Shown one piece after another: positions 1 through 9,381 of a DNA stretch of 64,000 nt. The stretch lies in the NCBI RefSeq assembly GCF_007197735.1, contig NZ_CP041637.1, positions 1,550,001 through 1,614,000 on the forward strand, written 5' to 3'. The translations under genes were made by a program, and so were the position numbers. Position 1 is the first letter of the stretch. Each line of letters begins with the position of its first letter. Under the pieces are notes generated by a model, which saw nothing but the letters and a program-made list of their open reading frames with translations, was not told the origin of the DNA and did not search any database. The stretch comes from Formosa sediminum (GTDB taxonomy: Bacteria > Bacteroidota > Bacteroidia > Flavobacteriales > Flavobacteriaceae).

Positions 1-255
1 CATGATAGACCTCAAGTGGGTAAAATGAATGAAAAATTTTATGATAGTAAAATGTTAGTTAAAGTTTTATTGGAAGCTAAAAAAGGTAAATTACCAAATA
101 AATTTTTTGTTTGGCGTAAAATAATAATAGATTATATTACATTATTTTTCTTGTATTTAGGTAAAAATAAAGGCATTAAACAGAATATTAAATACGATTT
201 CTTAGTTCTAAGATTTAAGGACAAGGTTGATTGTAATCTTTTTCAAAAATTATAA
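1..255 (+). CDS. C-terminal fragment of an unidentified protein (cut by window edge)
   Basis: The reading frame is open from base 1 (first complete codon is His) to the stop at 253-255, giving about 84 residues, so this is the tail of a gene that begins outside the window. A GTG at 16 could start a short protein, but the upstream codons are also open. The fragment is Lys-rich with a hydrophobic stretch around residues 40-52 (IIIDYITLFFLYL) and no motif I recognise. It is followed 17 bp later by a glycosyltransferase gene on the same strand, so it probably belongs to the polysaccharide operon, perhaps as another glycosyltransferase or modifying enzyme. That is only a guess from context. Confidence 0.55.
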   Translation, partial: HDRPQVGKMNEKFYDSKMLVKVLLEAKKGKLPNKFFVWRKIIIDYITLFFLYLGKNKGIKQNIKYDFLVLRFKDKVDCNLFQKL

Positions 256-272
256 TATTAAATTTTCATTTA

Positions 273-1325
273 ATGCAAAATAATCCTTTAATTTCAATTA
301 TCATTCCTTTATTCAATCGAGAAGAGTTAATAAAAGATACTTTAAACTCTCTTCTTAATCAAACTTATAATAGATGGGAGTGTGTAATAGTAGATGATGG
401 ATCAACAGATTTATCTTTCGACGTCGTGAAAAACTTCTGTCACAAAGATTCTAGGATTAGGCTGTTAAAGAGAGATAGATTACCCAAAGGAGCACCAACT
501 TGTAGAAATATAGCTTTAGAAAAATCTAAAGGCGATTATATAATATTTTTAGATAGTGATGATTTATTAGCAGCGAATTGTTTAGAAAACCGCATTTTAC
601 GTTATAAAGAGAATCTAGACTTAGATTTTATAGTTTTTAAATCTCTTCTTTTTAATGATTCTAAAAATAAGATGGCTTTTAATAAGTTATGGAATATTTC
701 AACAGAAGAAGACGATTTATTACGTTTTCTAAGGTTTGATGCAGTTTGGCAAACAGCAGGCCCTATTTATAAAAGAGAATTTGCTTTAAAATTTCCTTTT
801 ACCGAAGGTTTACCTTTTTTACAGGATGCAGACTTAGGTATTAAAATGCTATTATCTAAACCGGCATATAAAAAGTGTTTTGATGAAGCACCTGACCTTT
901 ATATACGTTGGGAAAATGAGTCTATTAGTAGAGTTAAAGGTTCTTCTTCGGATCGATTTATTAAAAATTTGGAAGTAATATATAAAATTCAACAGCAAGT
1001 TCAAAAGAATACATACAAGTTTAATTATCAAAAACAATTTGTTTATACATATTATAAACTAAGTAAAGAATCGTTCAATCATAAGAATACTACTAAGCTT
1101 TGTTTAACTTCAATTAATTATTTACTTAAAATCTTCCCATTAGGATATTTATTGTATTTGCCTCTTTTAATAAGTCAAGGTAGTTTATTAATTTTAAGAA
1201 AAACAAATAAAGGTTTATTAGCTAAAATACGTGTTCAGTTGCGTAATAATTTAGACATCATTATACATCGAGTTTTCCATATATCAAAACCAACATTATT
1301 CAAAATACCATATAAAAATGAGTAA
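273..1325 (+). CDS. GT2-family glycosyltransferase
   Basis: 350 residues. An N-terminal GT-A domain is clear: SIIIPLFNR at residues 8-16, VDDGSTD ending at 46 (nucleotide binding) and the metal-binding FLDSDD at 92-97. This is the usual GT2 pattern for transfer of a sugar from a nucleotide-sugar to a lipid-linked growing glycan at the cytoplasmic face of the inner membrane. The last 90 residues include a hydrophobic segment (around 285-312) followed by basic residues, suggesting membrane association. The 3' end overlaps the next gene by 8 bp, consistent with translational coupling. Donor and acceptor sugars cannot be told from sequence. Confidence 0.88.
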   Translation: MQNNPLISIIIPLFNREELIKDTLNSLLNQTYNRWECVIVDDGSTDLSFDVVKNFCHKDSRIRLLKRDRLPKGAPTCRNIALEKSKGDYIIFLDSDDLLAANCLENRILRYKENLDLDFIVFKSLLFNDSKNKMAFNKLWNISTEEDDLLRFLRFDAVWQTAGPIYKREFALKFPFTEGLPFLQDADLGIKMLLSKPAYKKCFDEAPDLYIRWENESISRVKGSSSDRFIKNLEVIYKIQQQVQKNTYKFNYQKQFVYTYYKLSKESFNHKNTTKLCLTSINYLLKIFPLGYLLYLPLLISQGSLLILRKTNKGLLAKIRVQLRNNLDIIIHRVFHISKPTLFKIPYKNE

Positions 1326-2436
1326 AAAAATAAGATCGATAGCCATATATTTACCCCAATTTTATCCTATAAAAATAAATGATGAGTGTTGGGGAAAAGG
1401 TTTTACCGAATGGACCAATGTGACTAAGGCTAAACCTTTATTTAAAGATCATTATCAACCACATTTGCCTGCAGATTTAGGTTTTTATGATTTAAGAGTT
1501 CCTGAAGTAAGACAAGAACAAGTAGATTTAGCGAAACAATATGGTATAGATGGATTTTGTTATTACCACTATTGGTTTACTGGTCAGCGTGTATTAGAAC
1601 GCCCATTTGAGGAAGTTTTTAAATCAGGCAAACCCGACTTTCCTTTTATGTTATGTTGGGCCAACGAAAACTGGGCCAAAGTCTGGGATGGTGGAGATCA
1701 GACAGTTATGTGTGAACAACATTATAGTAGAGAAGATCATATTAATCATATCAATTATTTAAAGCCAATCTTTAAAGATGAGAGATATATAAAAATAGAT
1801 GGTAGACCTGTGTTTTCGATTTATAGATCTCAAAATATTCCAGATATTGAAGAAACCATTAAATTATGGCGTACAGAATTAGCTAAAGATGGAATTGATA
1901 TATATATAAATAGATTTGAAAGTTATTCAGAAGGTGGAGAGAATCTTGTGAAAGATGGTTTTGATGCAGCTGTTAGATTTGAACCTTTTAGTACTAGAAA
2001 ACCCAAGTTTACTAAATTTTGGTTGAAGGATACGATGAAAAATAAATTGAATCCTTGGTATATTAAATATAAGTTATCTTCTGCTGAAGGAAGAAAAAAG
2101 ATGTTTAGTTTAAGAAGGCTTGATTACGGCGCATATGTAGATTTTATTAAAACCTTACCTAAAGAAAATAATTATAAACTGTATCCAGGAGTAACCCCAA
2201 TGTGGGATAATTCAGCAAGAAAGCAAAAAGATTATTTTATGTTTACGAACTCTACTCCGGAGAAATTCAAGGAATGGGTAGAACATGAAATAGAAAATTT
2301 TGAACCTTACAGTGAAGAAGAAAATTTTCTTTTCATAAATGCATGGAATGAGTGGGCAGAAGGAAATCACATGGAACCTTGTCAAAAATGGGGACATAGT
2401 TATTTAAAAGCTTTTAAAGATGCTGTCAAAAAATAA
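1318..2436 (+). CDS. WbsX-type glycosyltransferase (glycoside-hydrolase-99-like domain)
   Basis: 372 residues. The N-terminus has the WbsX signature: IAIYLPQFYP at 8-17, then WGKGFTEWTNV and HYQPHLPADLGFYDLR. The middle has GIDGFCYYHYWF and CWANENWAKVWDG, and the end has NAWNEWAEGNHMEP. These motifs belong to the Glyco_tran_WbsX family, a TIM-barrel-like family common in O-antigen and capsule loci, where members act as glycosyltransferases or glycan-processing enzymes. Length is typical for the single-domain form. The ATG overlaps the upstream GT2 gene by 8 bp and a further GT2 follows 15 bp later. Family assignment is firm; catalytic role is inferred. Confidence 0.88.
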   Translation: MSKKIRSIAIYLPQFYPIKINDECWGKGFTEWTNVTKAKPLFKDHYQPHLPADLGFYDLRVPEVRQEQVDLAKQYGIDGFCYYHYWFTGQRVLERPFEEVFKSGKPDFPFMLCWANENWAKVWDGGDQTVMCEQHYSREDHINHINYLKPIFKDERYIKIDGRPVFSIYRSQNIPDIEETIKLWRTELAKDGIDIYINRFESYSEGGENLVKDGFDAAVRFEPFSTRKPKFTKFWLKDTMKNKLNPWYIKYKLSSAEGRKKMFSLRRLDYGAYVDFIKTLPKENNYKLYPGVTPMWDNSARKQKDYFMFTNSTPEKFKEWVEHEIENFEPYSEEENFLFINAWNEWAEGNHMEPCQKWGHSYLKAFKDAVKK

Positions 2437-2451
2437 AGAATTGTAATTAGT

Positions 2452-3408
2452 ATGATTATTAGCGCTCCAAAAATTTCAGTAATATTACCTAATTATAATT
2501 ACGATCAATTCTTAAATCAGAGAATTGCGTCTATATTAAATCAGACATATTCTAATTTTGAATTATTAATTTTAGACGATTGTTCCACAGACAACAGTAA
2601 AGCAGTCATTGAATCTTTTAAAGATAAACGAATAACTGTTTATTATAATGACACCAATACGGGGAGTCCTTTTCCACAATGGGATAAAGGCATTCAATTA
2701 TCTAAAGGCGATTATATCTGGATTGCTGAAGCAGATGATTATTGTTCTGATACTATGTTGGAAAAGCTATTGAAAAAGCTAGAAGAATCGAAGAGTGATG
2801 TTTGTTTTGCAGAATCTAAAGTGGTTAATGAACATGGTGTGGAGAAAGGACTATGGTGTAATTTGAATATTAAGGGAAATAATAAATCAATATTCAATAC
2901 TGATTTCGATATGAATGGTAATGAGTTTATTGAAAAGAATTTAATTTTTGAAAATGCGATTCCTAATGCTAGCGCTGTACTATTTAAAAAAAAATCATAC
3001 ATAGAGGCAGGAGGTGTAGATCAAAATATACCAAATTGTGCAGACTGGCTACTTTGGATAAAAATTTTAAGCAATGGTCGTGTTGCATTTGTATCAGAAC
3101 CCTTGAATGCATTTAGGAGACATGGAGAGTCTGTTATTAATTCAATTAAAAAAAAGGAGGGCAATGAAGATATGTTTTATGAATATTATAGCCTTACAAT
3201 GCGTTTAGCTCTTAAAAAATGGCTGATTAATTATAAAGGTAAAAATGTAGTACATAAAATTAATGATAGGTATATTTTAAAGGATCTTTCAAGAAAAATA
3301 AATTGGTCTAAATCAAATCAATCTATTTTAGAGAATATTAAACTTTCTTTTCAAGCATTTCATATATCAGGATTTAATCCTAAATATTTATTAAAACCTT
3401 TTTTATGA
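2452..3408 (+). CDS. GT2-family glycosyltransferase
   Basis: 318 residues with a GT-A fold signature: ISVILPNYNY at 8-17, LDDCSTD at 41-47 and the DXD-type EADD at 93-96. The C-terminal third carries the GT2 acceptor-side motif region (DWLLWIKIL, then FRRHGES). The gene lies in the polysaccharide operon and its stop overlaps the ATG of the next gene by 4 bp (ATGA), a classical coupling arrangement. Substrate unknown. Confidence 0.87.
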   Translation: MIISAPKISVILPNYNYDQFLNQRIASILNQTYSNFELLILDDCSTDNSKAVIESFKDKRITVYYNDTNTGSPFPQWDKGIQLSKGDYIWIAEADDYCSDTMLEKLLKKLEESKSDVCFAESKVVNEHGVEKGLWCNLNIKGNNKSIFNTDFDMNGNEFIEKNLIFENAIPNASAVLFKKKSYIEAGGVDQNIPNCADWLLWIKILSNGRVAFVSEPLNAFRRHGESVINSIKKKEGNEDMFYEYYSLTMRLALKKWLINYKGKNVVHKINDRYILKDLSRKINWSKSNQSILENIKLSFQAFHISGFNPKYLLKPFL

Positions 3409-4256
3409 TTTCAATAATAGTTTGTTCTATAAAACCAGATTTATTAAGCGATTTTAAAGCTAATGTTTTAGAAACAATTGGTGTACCGTTTGAGTTTATA
3501 GTTATAGATAATAACAAAGAGCAATATAGTATATGTAAAGCTTATAATGTAGGAGCAACAAAAGCTAAATATGAAATATTAGCATTCTGCCATGAGGATA
3601 TTTTATTTCATACTGTTAATTGGGGAGAAGAATTAATAAAAACATTTAATGATAAAGGAATAGGAGCTGTAGGAGCTGCAGGTGTGAAATTAAAACCTTG
3701 CGTTCCTGCAAGTTGGACATCTGTTTCAGAAAGGTATTATCGAACTAACTTAATTAAAAATACTAATCACAAGAAAGTTAAAAGTATAAGAAAAGATAAT
3801 GATACTGAAAATTTATCTGATATTGTGGTAGTAGATGGAATGTTTTTAGTAACAACGAATACCATTTGGAAAGAAAATAAGTTTGATGAAATTAATTTTG
3901 ATGGCTTTCATTTTTACGACCAAGATTTTTCAATACAAATTATAAAAAAATATAGAATAGTTATTAATCATAAAATTTTAGTTGAACATTTATCAGAAGG
4001 AAACTTAAATAATTCTTGGTTAAAATATTCTAGTGTATTTTTCTTCAAAAGAAAACAGGATATGCCTGTTTTAATAGGAGACTATTCAAAAAATGAAATT
4101 AACCAAAGTATTTATGACGCTTGCTATAGCTATATTTTTAATAGTTATAGGTTAGGTTCTAAGTCTCAATTTTTATTGAAATTTATTTTTAAGATGTTAT
4201 TTTTAAAGCCATTTAATAGAAAAACTTTCTCAGCTATAAAATACTTTTTTAAATAG
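3405..4256 (+). CDS. GT2-like glycosyltransferase (Glyco_tranf_2_5 type)
   Basis: 283 residues. It starts directly with the GT-A beta strand (MISIIVCSIKP), has IVIDNNK at 32-38 in place of DDGSTD, then YNVGATKAKYEILAFCHEDI with HED at 63-65 replacing the usual DXD. This is the pattern of the Glyco_tranf_2_5 subgroup of GT2 enzymes, often found with WbsX proteins. The ATG overlaps the previous stop by 4 bp. Because the metal-binding motif is atypical, activity is less certain than for the other GT2 proteins here. Confidence 0.75.
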   Translation: MISIIVCSIKPDLLSDFKANVLETIGVPFEFIVIDNNKEQYSICKAYNVGATKAKYEILAFCHEDILFHTVNWGEELIKTFNDKGIGAVGAAGVKLKPCVPASWTSVSERYYRTNLIKNTNHKKVKSIRKDNDTENLSDIVVVDGMFLVTTNTIWKENKFDEINFDGFHFYDQDFSIQIIKKYRIVINHKILVEHLSEGNLNNSWLKYSSVFFFKRKQDMPVLIGDYSKNEINQSIYDACYSYIFNSYRLGSKSQFLLKFIFKMLFLKPFNRKTFSAIKYFFK

Positions 4257-4297
4257 TTATGAAGTTTTATTTTAATAATTTATAAGTAAAGATTATT

Positions 4298-5461
4298 TTG
4301 AAAAAAGAAATAATATATTTTTTGCCAGATTCAGATGCTGGTGTTACTTCTGTTATAAGGAATCTATTAAAATATAGAGAAAAAAAAGATATTTATTATA
4401 AAGTTATATTAACGCAATTAATTGAAAAAGAATCTGTTCATGTAAAACATAAGTTGGATGCCGATGAGCAAATTGTTTTTAAATATAGTAAGTACGAAAA
4501 TTTATATGCAGTATGTAGACGCCTAAAAAAGTATATAACTACTTCAAAATCTGTATTAGTTGCTAATGATGGTTTAGAATTACGTATGGTACAATTATTA
4601 AAATTAAAAAATCCTTTGGTTTATATCATGCATGGAGATTTTAGGTATTATTATGGTTTGATAAAACAGAATCAAGGTATTATAGATAGGTATATTGTTA
4701 TAAGTAAGGTTCTGTATACAAATGTGTTAAAAATATTGAAAGAAGAAGATAAGCATAGAGTTTCCTTAGAATATTTTCCCGTACCAGAAATAAATCAAAA
4801 AAATAAGCAATTAAAGGATATAGATTTACTATTTGTAGGGTCATTTAATGAACGTAAAGGCGTACAGTTTTTATTATCTATCTTTAAAGGCATTCAAAAA
4901 CAATTTCCAGAACTAAACTTTAGTTTAATAGGTAGTGGTGAGTTAAATCATCAATTAAGAGAACAATTTAGTACAGAATCTAATGTTCGTTTTTTAGGGC
5001 AGTTAACAGGTCCAGAGGTTGCGATTAAGATGCAACAATCAAAAATACTATTATTCCCTTCTTTGGCAGAAGGTTTACCTAATGTTGTGGTAGAAGCTAT
5101 GAAATCTCGATGTGTAGCAGTTTGTAGTGACTTGCCAAGCGGTATTCCTGACCTTATTGACGATAAAATTACAGGTTTTAAAATACCAATTGGAGATATT
5201 ACAGGCTTTAGTAATATAGTAATTGAATTGTTATTAAATCAAAAGAAAAGAGATGAAATAGCTTTAAATGCGCTGAATAAGGCAACAGAAATGTTTCAAC
5301 CTCAAAAGAATGCAGATAATTATGAAGGTTTAATAATTAACACTAAACCTTATAAAAAATTATATTCCAATAAAATTTTAGGAGGTATTTTAAACCAATC
5401 TTATTTGCCTAATGCTTTAGTTAAATTATTAAGAAAATTAGAGTTGTCCCCTAAATTATAA
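4298..5461 (+). CDS. GT4-family glycosyltransferase (TTG start)
   Basis: 387 residues with a GT-B fold. The C-terminal Rossmann domain shows LLFVGSFNERKGVQFLL, then FSLIGSGEL, VRFLGQL, and the EX7E motif EGLPNVVVE (Glu258 and Glu266) followed by PSGIPDLI, typical of retaining GT4 enzymes. Start choice: TTG at 4298 followed by AAA gives MKKEIIYFLPDSDAG, which matches the first beta strand; no ATG lies nearby in frame. The gene is 41 bp after the preceding one. It probably adds one residue of the repeat unit; sugar specificity is unknown. Confidence 0.86.
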   Translation: MKKEIIYFLPDSDAGVTSVIRNLLKYREKKDIYYKVILTQLIEKESVHVKHKLDADEQIVFKYSKYENLYAVCRRLKKYITTSKSVLVANDGLELRMVQLLKLKNPLVYIMHGDFRYYYGLIKQNQGIIDRYIVISKVLYTNVLKILKEEDKHRVSLEYFPVPEINQKNKQLKDIDLLFVGSFNERKGVQFLLSIFKGIQKQFPELNFSLIGSGELNHQLREQFSTESNVRFLGQLTGPEVAIKMQQSKILLFPSLAEGLPNVVVEAMKSRCVAVCSDLPSGIPDLIDDKITGFKIPIGDITGFSNIVIELLLNQKKRDEIALNALNKATEMFQPQKNADNYEGLIINTKPYKKLYSNKILGGILNQSYLPNALVKLLRKLELSPKL

Positions 5462-5469
5462 TATACAAA

Positions 5470-6345
5470 ATGATTAATACACCCCTAGTCTCAGTCTTAA
5501 TGACGGTATATAACCGTGAAGAATTTATTTCACAGGCAATTGATAGCGTTTTAAAATCTACATATCAAAATTGGGAACTTATACTTGTTGACGATGGTAG
5601 TACAGATAAATCATTAAGAATTATTAGAGACTACGAAACTCACGATAATAGAATTAAAGTATTTCAAAATAAAACTAATTTAGGTGATTATCCTAATCGA
5701 AATCAAGCTGCTGCTTACGCAAAAGGAAAATATTTAAAGTATGTGGATGCCGATGATATGATTTATCCATATGGGTTAGAGCAATTAGTATTCTATATGG
5801 AGCAATTTCCAGAAGCAGGTTTTGGGTTGTGTTCTTTAGAGCAAGATTTAGAAAAAATATTTCCCTTTATGCTGACTCCTGAACAAATATACAAAAGGCA
5901 TTATTTTGAGGGAAAATTAGTGTTTCATAAGGCACCTCTGTCTAGTATTATAAGAAAAGATGTGTTTAAAGCAGTAGGAGGATTTGCAAATGTTAGGCAC
6001 TTTGGAGATTCAGATTTATGGCATCGTTTGTCTCAGAGATACCCTTTAGTACTTATGCCTCATGGTATTGCTTGGTATAGAAAAACAGATGGTCAAGAAG
6101 CATCGGTAAGACGTAAAAACCCTCTAAACAGATTAAAAACTATTCATTCTGCTTATAAGCATACAGTTAGCGATAATTCTCCCCTGAGTAGGAAAGAACA
6201 AGAAATAATGAAAGTGAAGTTTCTAAAACTTGAAGCATCAGCAATTATTTTTGGATACAGAAAGTTTGGTTGGAAAAAAGGCCAAGAAATGAAAAAGTTT
6301 TCAGGTTTAACTTATATAGATATTATTAAAAATAAATTAGGGTAA
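5470..6345 (+). CDS. GT2-family glycosyltransferase
   Basis: 291 residues. GT-A domain with VSVLMTVYNREEFI at 7-20, VDDGSTD at 40-46 and VDADD at 92-96; the C-terminal part has HFGDSDLWHRL, the conserved GT2 region that contacts the acceptor. The stop codon shares one base with the ATG of the following acyltransferase (TAATG), so the two are probably made together. Cytoplasmic, peripheral enzyme of polysaccharide assembly; substrate not predictable. Confidence 0.87.
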   Translation: MINTPLVSVLMTVYNREEFISQAIDSVLKSTYQNWELILVDDGSTDKSLRIIRDYETHDNRIKVFQNKTNLGDYPNRNQAAAYAKGKYLKYVDADDMIYPYGLEQLVFYMEQFPEAGFGLCSLEQDLEKIFPFMLTPEQIYKRHYFEGKLVFHKAPLSSIIRKDVFKAVGGFANVRHFGDSDLWHRLSQRYPLVLMPHGIAWYRKTDGQEASVRRKNPLNRLKTIHSAYKHTVSDNSPLSRKEQEIMKVKFLKLEASAIIFGYRKFGWKKGQEMKKFSGLTYIDIIKNKLG

Positions 6346-7091
6346 TGAAGATTGTCTTATCATTTATAAAATATCACGTTAATCAATGTGTTCGTCAAAT
6401 ATTTTGGCTTTTAAAGTTAAGCCAATCTAAGATAGGTAAAAATGTTTCTATTCAATTTCCTGTGATTAGAGAAGGAAATGGGTCGTTTAGTTTAGGTGAT
6501 AAAAGTAAGCTTGAAAAACGTACAAATATAGGTGTTGGAGATAAAGCCGTTTTGGATGTAGGGAAAGTTGCTCTTTTTGAATCAGAATCTACAATATTGG
6601 TGAATAAGAATTATTCATTAAAAATTGGAGATCAATTTAAATTAGGTGCACATGCTCGGCTATATGTAAATTCAGATTGGAGTTTTGGTAACGCAGTGAA
6701 AATTGAAACACATTGTGCAATTTTTGCAAGAGAATCTGGTTTTGCTGGAAAACTTAGCATAGGAGACCATTCTCATATAGGTGATTTTACTATTATAGAT
6801 TTAGTGAACGATGTTATTATAGCATCAGATGTTGCTATAGGTCCAAATTGTACATTGTACACTCACGATCATGAATATAAAGATAAAAACGTTGCTGCTT
6901 GGAAAGGTGGGATTGTTTCAAAACCAATTCAAATAGAAAAAGGAGCTTGGGTAGGATCTAATGTTACTATTTTACCAGGAGTTACCATTGGAGAACGCGC
7001 TGTTGTAGCAGCAGGTTCTGTAGTAACAAAACATGTTGAAGCCGAAACAATAGTTGGAGGAATTCCTGCAAAATTAATAAAAAAGATATAA
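6345..7091 (+). CDS. Hexapeptide-repeat acyltransferase (LbH family, WbbJ-like)
   Basis: 248 residues. The C-terminal half is a left-handed beta helix with many [LIV]-G-x4 repeats, for example IGDHSHIGDF, VAIGPNCTLY, GAWVGSNVTILPGVTIG and AVVAAGSVVTK, ending in the family signature GGIPAKLIKKI. The loop with THDHEY supplies the likely catalytic histidine of the LbH O-acetyltransferases (known family feature). It probably acetylates a sugar of the repeat unit using acetyl-CoA. It is coupled to the upstream GT2 by a 1-bp overlap and sits 4 bp before another GT2. The extra N-terminal 80 residues also have weaker hexapeptide spacing. Confidence 0.83.
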   Translation: MKIVLSFIKYHVNQCVRQIFWLLKLSQSKIGKNVSIQFPVIREGNGSFSLGDKSKLEKRTNIGVGDKAVLDVGKVALFESESTILVNKNYSLKIGDQFKLGAHARLYVNSDWSFGNAVKIETHCAIFARESGFAGKLSIGDHSHIGDFTIIDLVNDVIIASDVAIGPNCTLYTHDHEYKDKNVAAWKGGIVSKPIQIEKGAWVGSNVTILPGVTIGERAVVAAGSVVTKHVEAETIVGGIPAKLIKKI

Positions 7092-7095
7092 GGGA

Positions 7096-8070
7096 ATGAA
7101 AGCATTTAAAGTTTCAGTAATTATTCCATTATATAATGCAAGTGAATTTCTTAATGAAACAATACATTCTGTATTGAATCAATCCTACACTAATATTGAA
7201 ATTATTATTATAGACGATAATTCTACAGATGATTCTTTTGATAAAGCATTAGAGTATCAGTCAGACAAAGTTTTTGTAAAATCAAACAAAGGTAAAGGTG
7301 CTTGCGCTGCTCGTAATTATGGATTTGAATTAAGCTCCGGTGATTATATACAGTTTTTAGATGCAGATGATGTTTTGAGTCCAGATAAAATTGAAAAACA
7401 AGTTGAGGCACTTAACGGTTCAAGAACAGAATTAGCGGTATGTAATACGGTCCATTTTTCGGGAAAATTAGAAGAAGGGAAGTGTGTTGATCAACCCTAT
7501 CTATATTCTACTACTAAACCAGAGGAATTTTTTATTAATTTATGGGGAGGTAATACATTACCAATGCATATGGTACAAACAAGTGCTTGGTTAACACCGA
7601 GAAACTTGATTAATAAATTTGGATTATGGAACGAAACTTTAGCAAAAGATCAAGATGGTGAATTTTTTGCTCGAGTGGGTTTACATAGTTCAGGTATTAT
7701 ATATGTTCCTGAAATTAAAAATTACTACAGAAAACATAACACAGGAAAAAATATAGCCTCTCAAAAGAAAGATATTCATTTAAAAAGTATTTTAAAAGCT
7801 ACAGATTTAAAGGCAAAATATTTATTTGAAATCACAGAATCTGAAGCTTCTAAAAGAGCCATTGCTACCCAATATAAACATGTGGCTATAGATGCTTGGC
7901 CTCAATATAAATCTGTTTATAAGACAGCTATTAGTAAATGTAAAGCTTTAGGATATAGTAATTACAATCCTGTTTTGGGAGGGAGTATTATAGAATTTAT
8001 TAAGCATATTTTAGGATGGAGAACGGCTAAGTTAATTGCTTTTTATGGTAGAACATTTTTAAACAGATAA
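7096..8070 (+). CDS. GT2-family glycosyltransferase
   Basis: 324 residues with VSVIIPLYNASEFL at 6-19, IDDNSTD at 39-45 and FLDADD at 87-92, followed by KDQDGEFFARV, the usual acceptor-side motif. These are hallmarks of an inverting GT-A glycosyltransferase. It lies 4 bp after the acyltransferase gene and 10 bp before a GT-B gene in the same operon. Substrate unknown. Confidence 0.87.
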   Translation: MKAFKVSVIIPLYNASEFLNETIHSVLNQSYTNIEIIIIDDNSTDDSFDKALEYQSDKVFVKSNKGKGACAARNYGFELSSGDYIQFLDADDVLSPDKIEKQVEALNGSRTELAVCNTVHFSGKLEEGKCVDQPYLYSTTKPEEFFINLWGGNTLPMHMVQTSAWLTPRNLINKFGLWNETLAKDQDGEFFARVGLHSSGIIYVPEIKNYYRKHNTGKNIASQKKDIHLKSILKATDLKAKYLFEITESEASKRAIATQYKHVAIDAWPQYKSVYKTAISKCKALGYSNYNPVLGGSIIEFIKHILGWRTAKLIAFYGRTFLNR

Positions 8071-8080
8071 ATTAAGTAAT

Positions 8081-9370
8081 TTGAAACACCTACTATTCTT
8101 AACCACCAATAACTTAGCTACAAACCCACGCCTTGTAAAAGAAGTGCAGTTGGCTTTGCAGCTGAAACATCGCGTAACCATTATTATGTTTAAGCTTAAT
8201 AATTGGAGCGATGCTAAAAGTATTCAGCTAAAAAATCAGTTATATGGGATTAATAATAACGATGAGGATTATTTAACTATAGAAGAGATTGAAGCAATTC
8301 CTTTAAATAAATTAAAATGGATTTATTGGGGAGTTTTAGAGAAGTTAGCTAAAAAAGTATCTGGTTTAATTACAACTAATTTTAAATTGAATGCACTAGC
8401 AAATAACAGAAGATCTCTTCAGATCTATAATGCTGCAAAAAAAAATAAAGATATACCCGCTTTAATCTGCGCTCATAATATGGGGGCTTTATATCCTGCG
8501 CAAAAATTAAGTAAGTTATGGAACGTGCCTTTTATTTTTGATGTAGAAGATTATCATCCAGGAGAAATAGTGTCTACAGGTGGTGATGTTGCTAAAAACC
8601 GAACAGAGTTTTTGATGAAATCATTTTTACCGAAAGCTAAAAGTATTACGTTTGCTAGTCCACTTATAGGCGAATATACTTTAAATTTAATAGGGGGACA
8701 TACTAGTCATACTATAGTGTTAAATGGTTTTAATGATAATGAATTCAAATTGTTACCTCAAACTGAAATTGATTCAAACAAAAAAGAAACAGCTTTAAAA
8801 TTGGTTTGGTTTAGCCAAAAGATTAGTTTTGGAAGAGGTTTAGAACAATTGTTTAAAGCTCTGGAAGTTATTTCAAAATCAAGTGCAGACATCGAAATAC
8901 ATTTAACGCTTATTGGCGAGTTAGATGCTAATTTTAAAACGGAAGAACTTTCCAAAATTTGTAAAAAATTAGAAGATACAAATCTAAGTATAACAATAAA
9001 AGAGCCTTTAGGACAACAAGAGTTACACGCGCAATTAAATCAGTTCGATATTGGTTTGGCATTAGAGTTTAATTCTAGAGATTTAAATAGACAAATTTGT
9101 TTAACCAACAAAATTATAACATATGCTCAAGCGGGATTATTTATTTTAGCAACAAATACACAAGCGCAAGAACAGTTTATTTCAGCTTATCCCGAATTGG
9201 GTGTTTTAAGTGGTCAGTCTGAGATAGAAATATCAAAAACAATAATACAACTGTATCAGAATAAAGATCAGATTAAAGCAAATAAAACAGTTAGATTCCA
9301 AAAAGGAAAAACTTTGAGTTGGGATGCAGAACAAATTAAAATTCAAGAACTTTGGAATCAAATTTTATAA
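8081..9370 (+). CDS. GT-B glycosyltransferase, GT4-like (TTG start)
   Basis: 429 residues beginning MKHLLFLTTNNLATNPRLVKE, an N-terminal motif typical of a Bacteroidota group of GT-B proteins. The nucleotide-sugar domain is divergent: LVWFSQKISFGRGLEQLF then LTLIGEL, and near the end LTNKIITYAQAGLFILATNTQAQ in the place of the usual EX7E region. The start is TTG-AAA at 8081, 10 bp after the previous stop; no closer ATG gives the conserved N-terminus. Function is inferred from fold-level resemblance and locus. Confidence 0.74.
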   Translation: MKHLLFLTTNNLATNPRLVKEVQLALQLKHRVTIIMFKLNNWSDAKSIQLKNQLYGINNNDEDYLTIEEIEAIPLNKLKWIYWGVLEKLAKKVSGLITTNFKLNALANNRRSLQIYNAAKKNKDIPALICAHNMGALYPAQKLSKLWNVPFIFDVEDYHPGEIVSTGGDVAKNRTEFLMKSFLPKAKSITFASPLIGEYTLNLIGGHTSHTIVLNGFNDNEFKLLPQTEIDSNKKETALKLVWFSQKISFGRGLEQLFKALEVISKSSADIEIHLTLIGELDANFKTEELSKICKKLEDTNLSITIKEPLGQQELHAQLNQFDIGLALEFNSRDLNRQICLTNKIITYAQAGLFILATNTQAQEQFISAYPELGVLSGQSEIEISKTIIQLYQNKDQIKANKTVRFQKGKTLSWDAEQIKIQELWNQIL

Positions 9371-9381
9371 AAAATAACGTT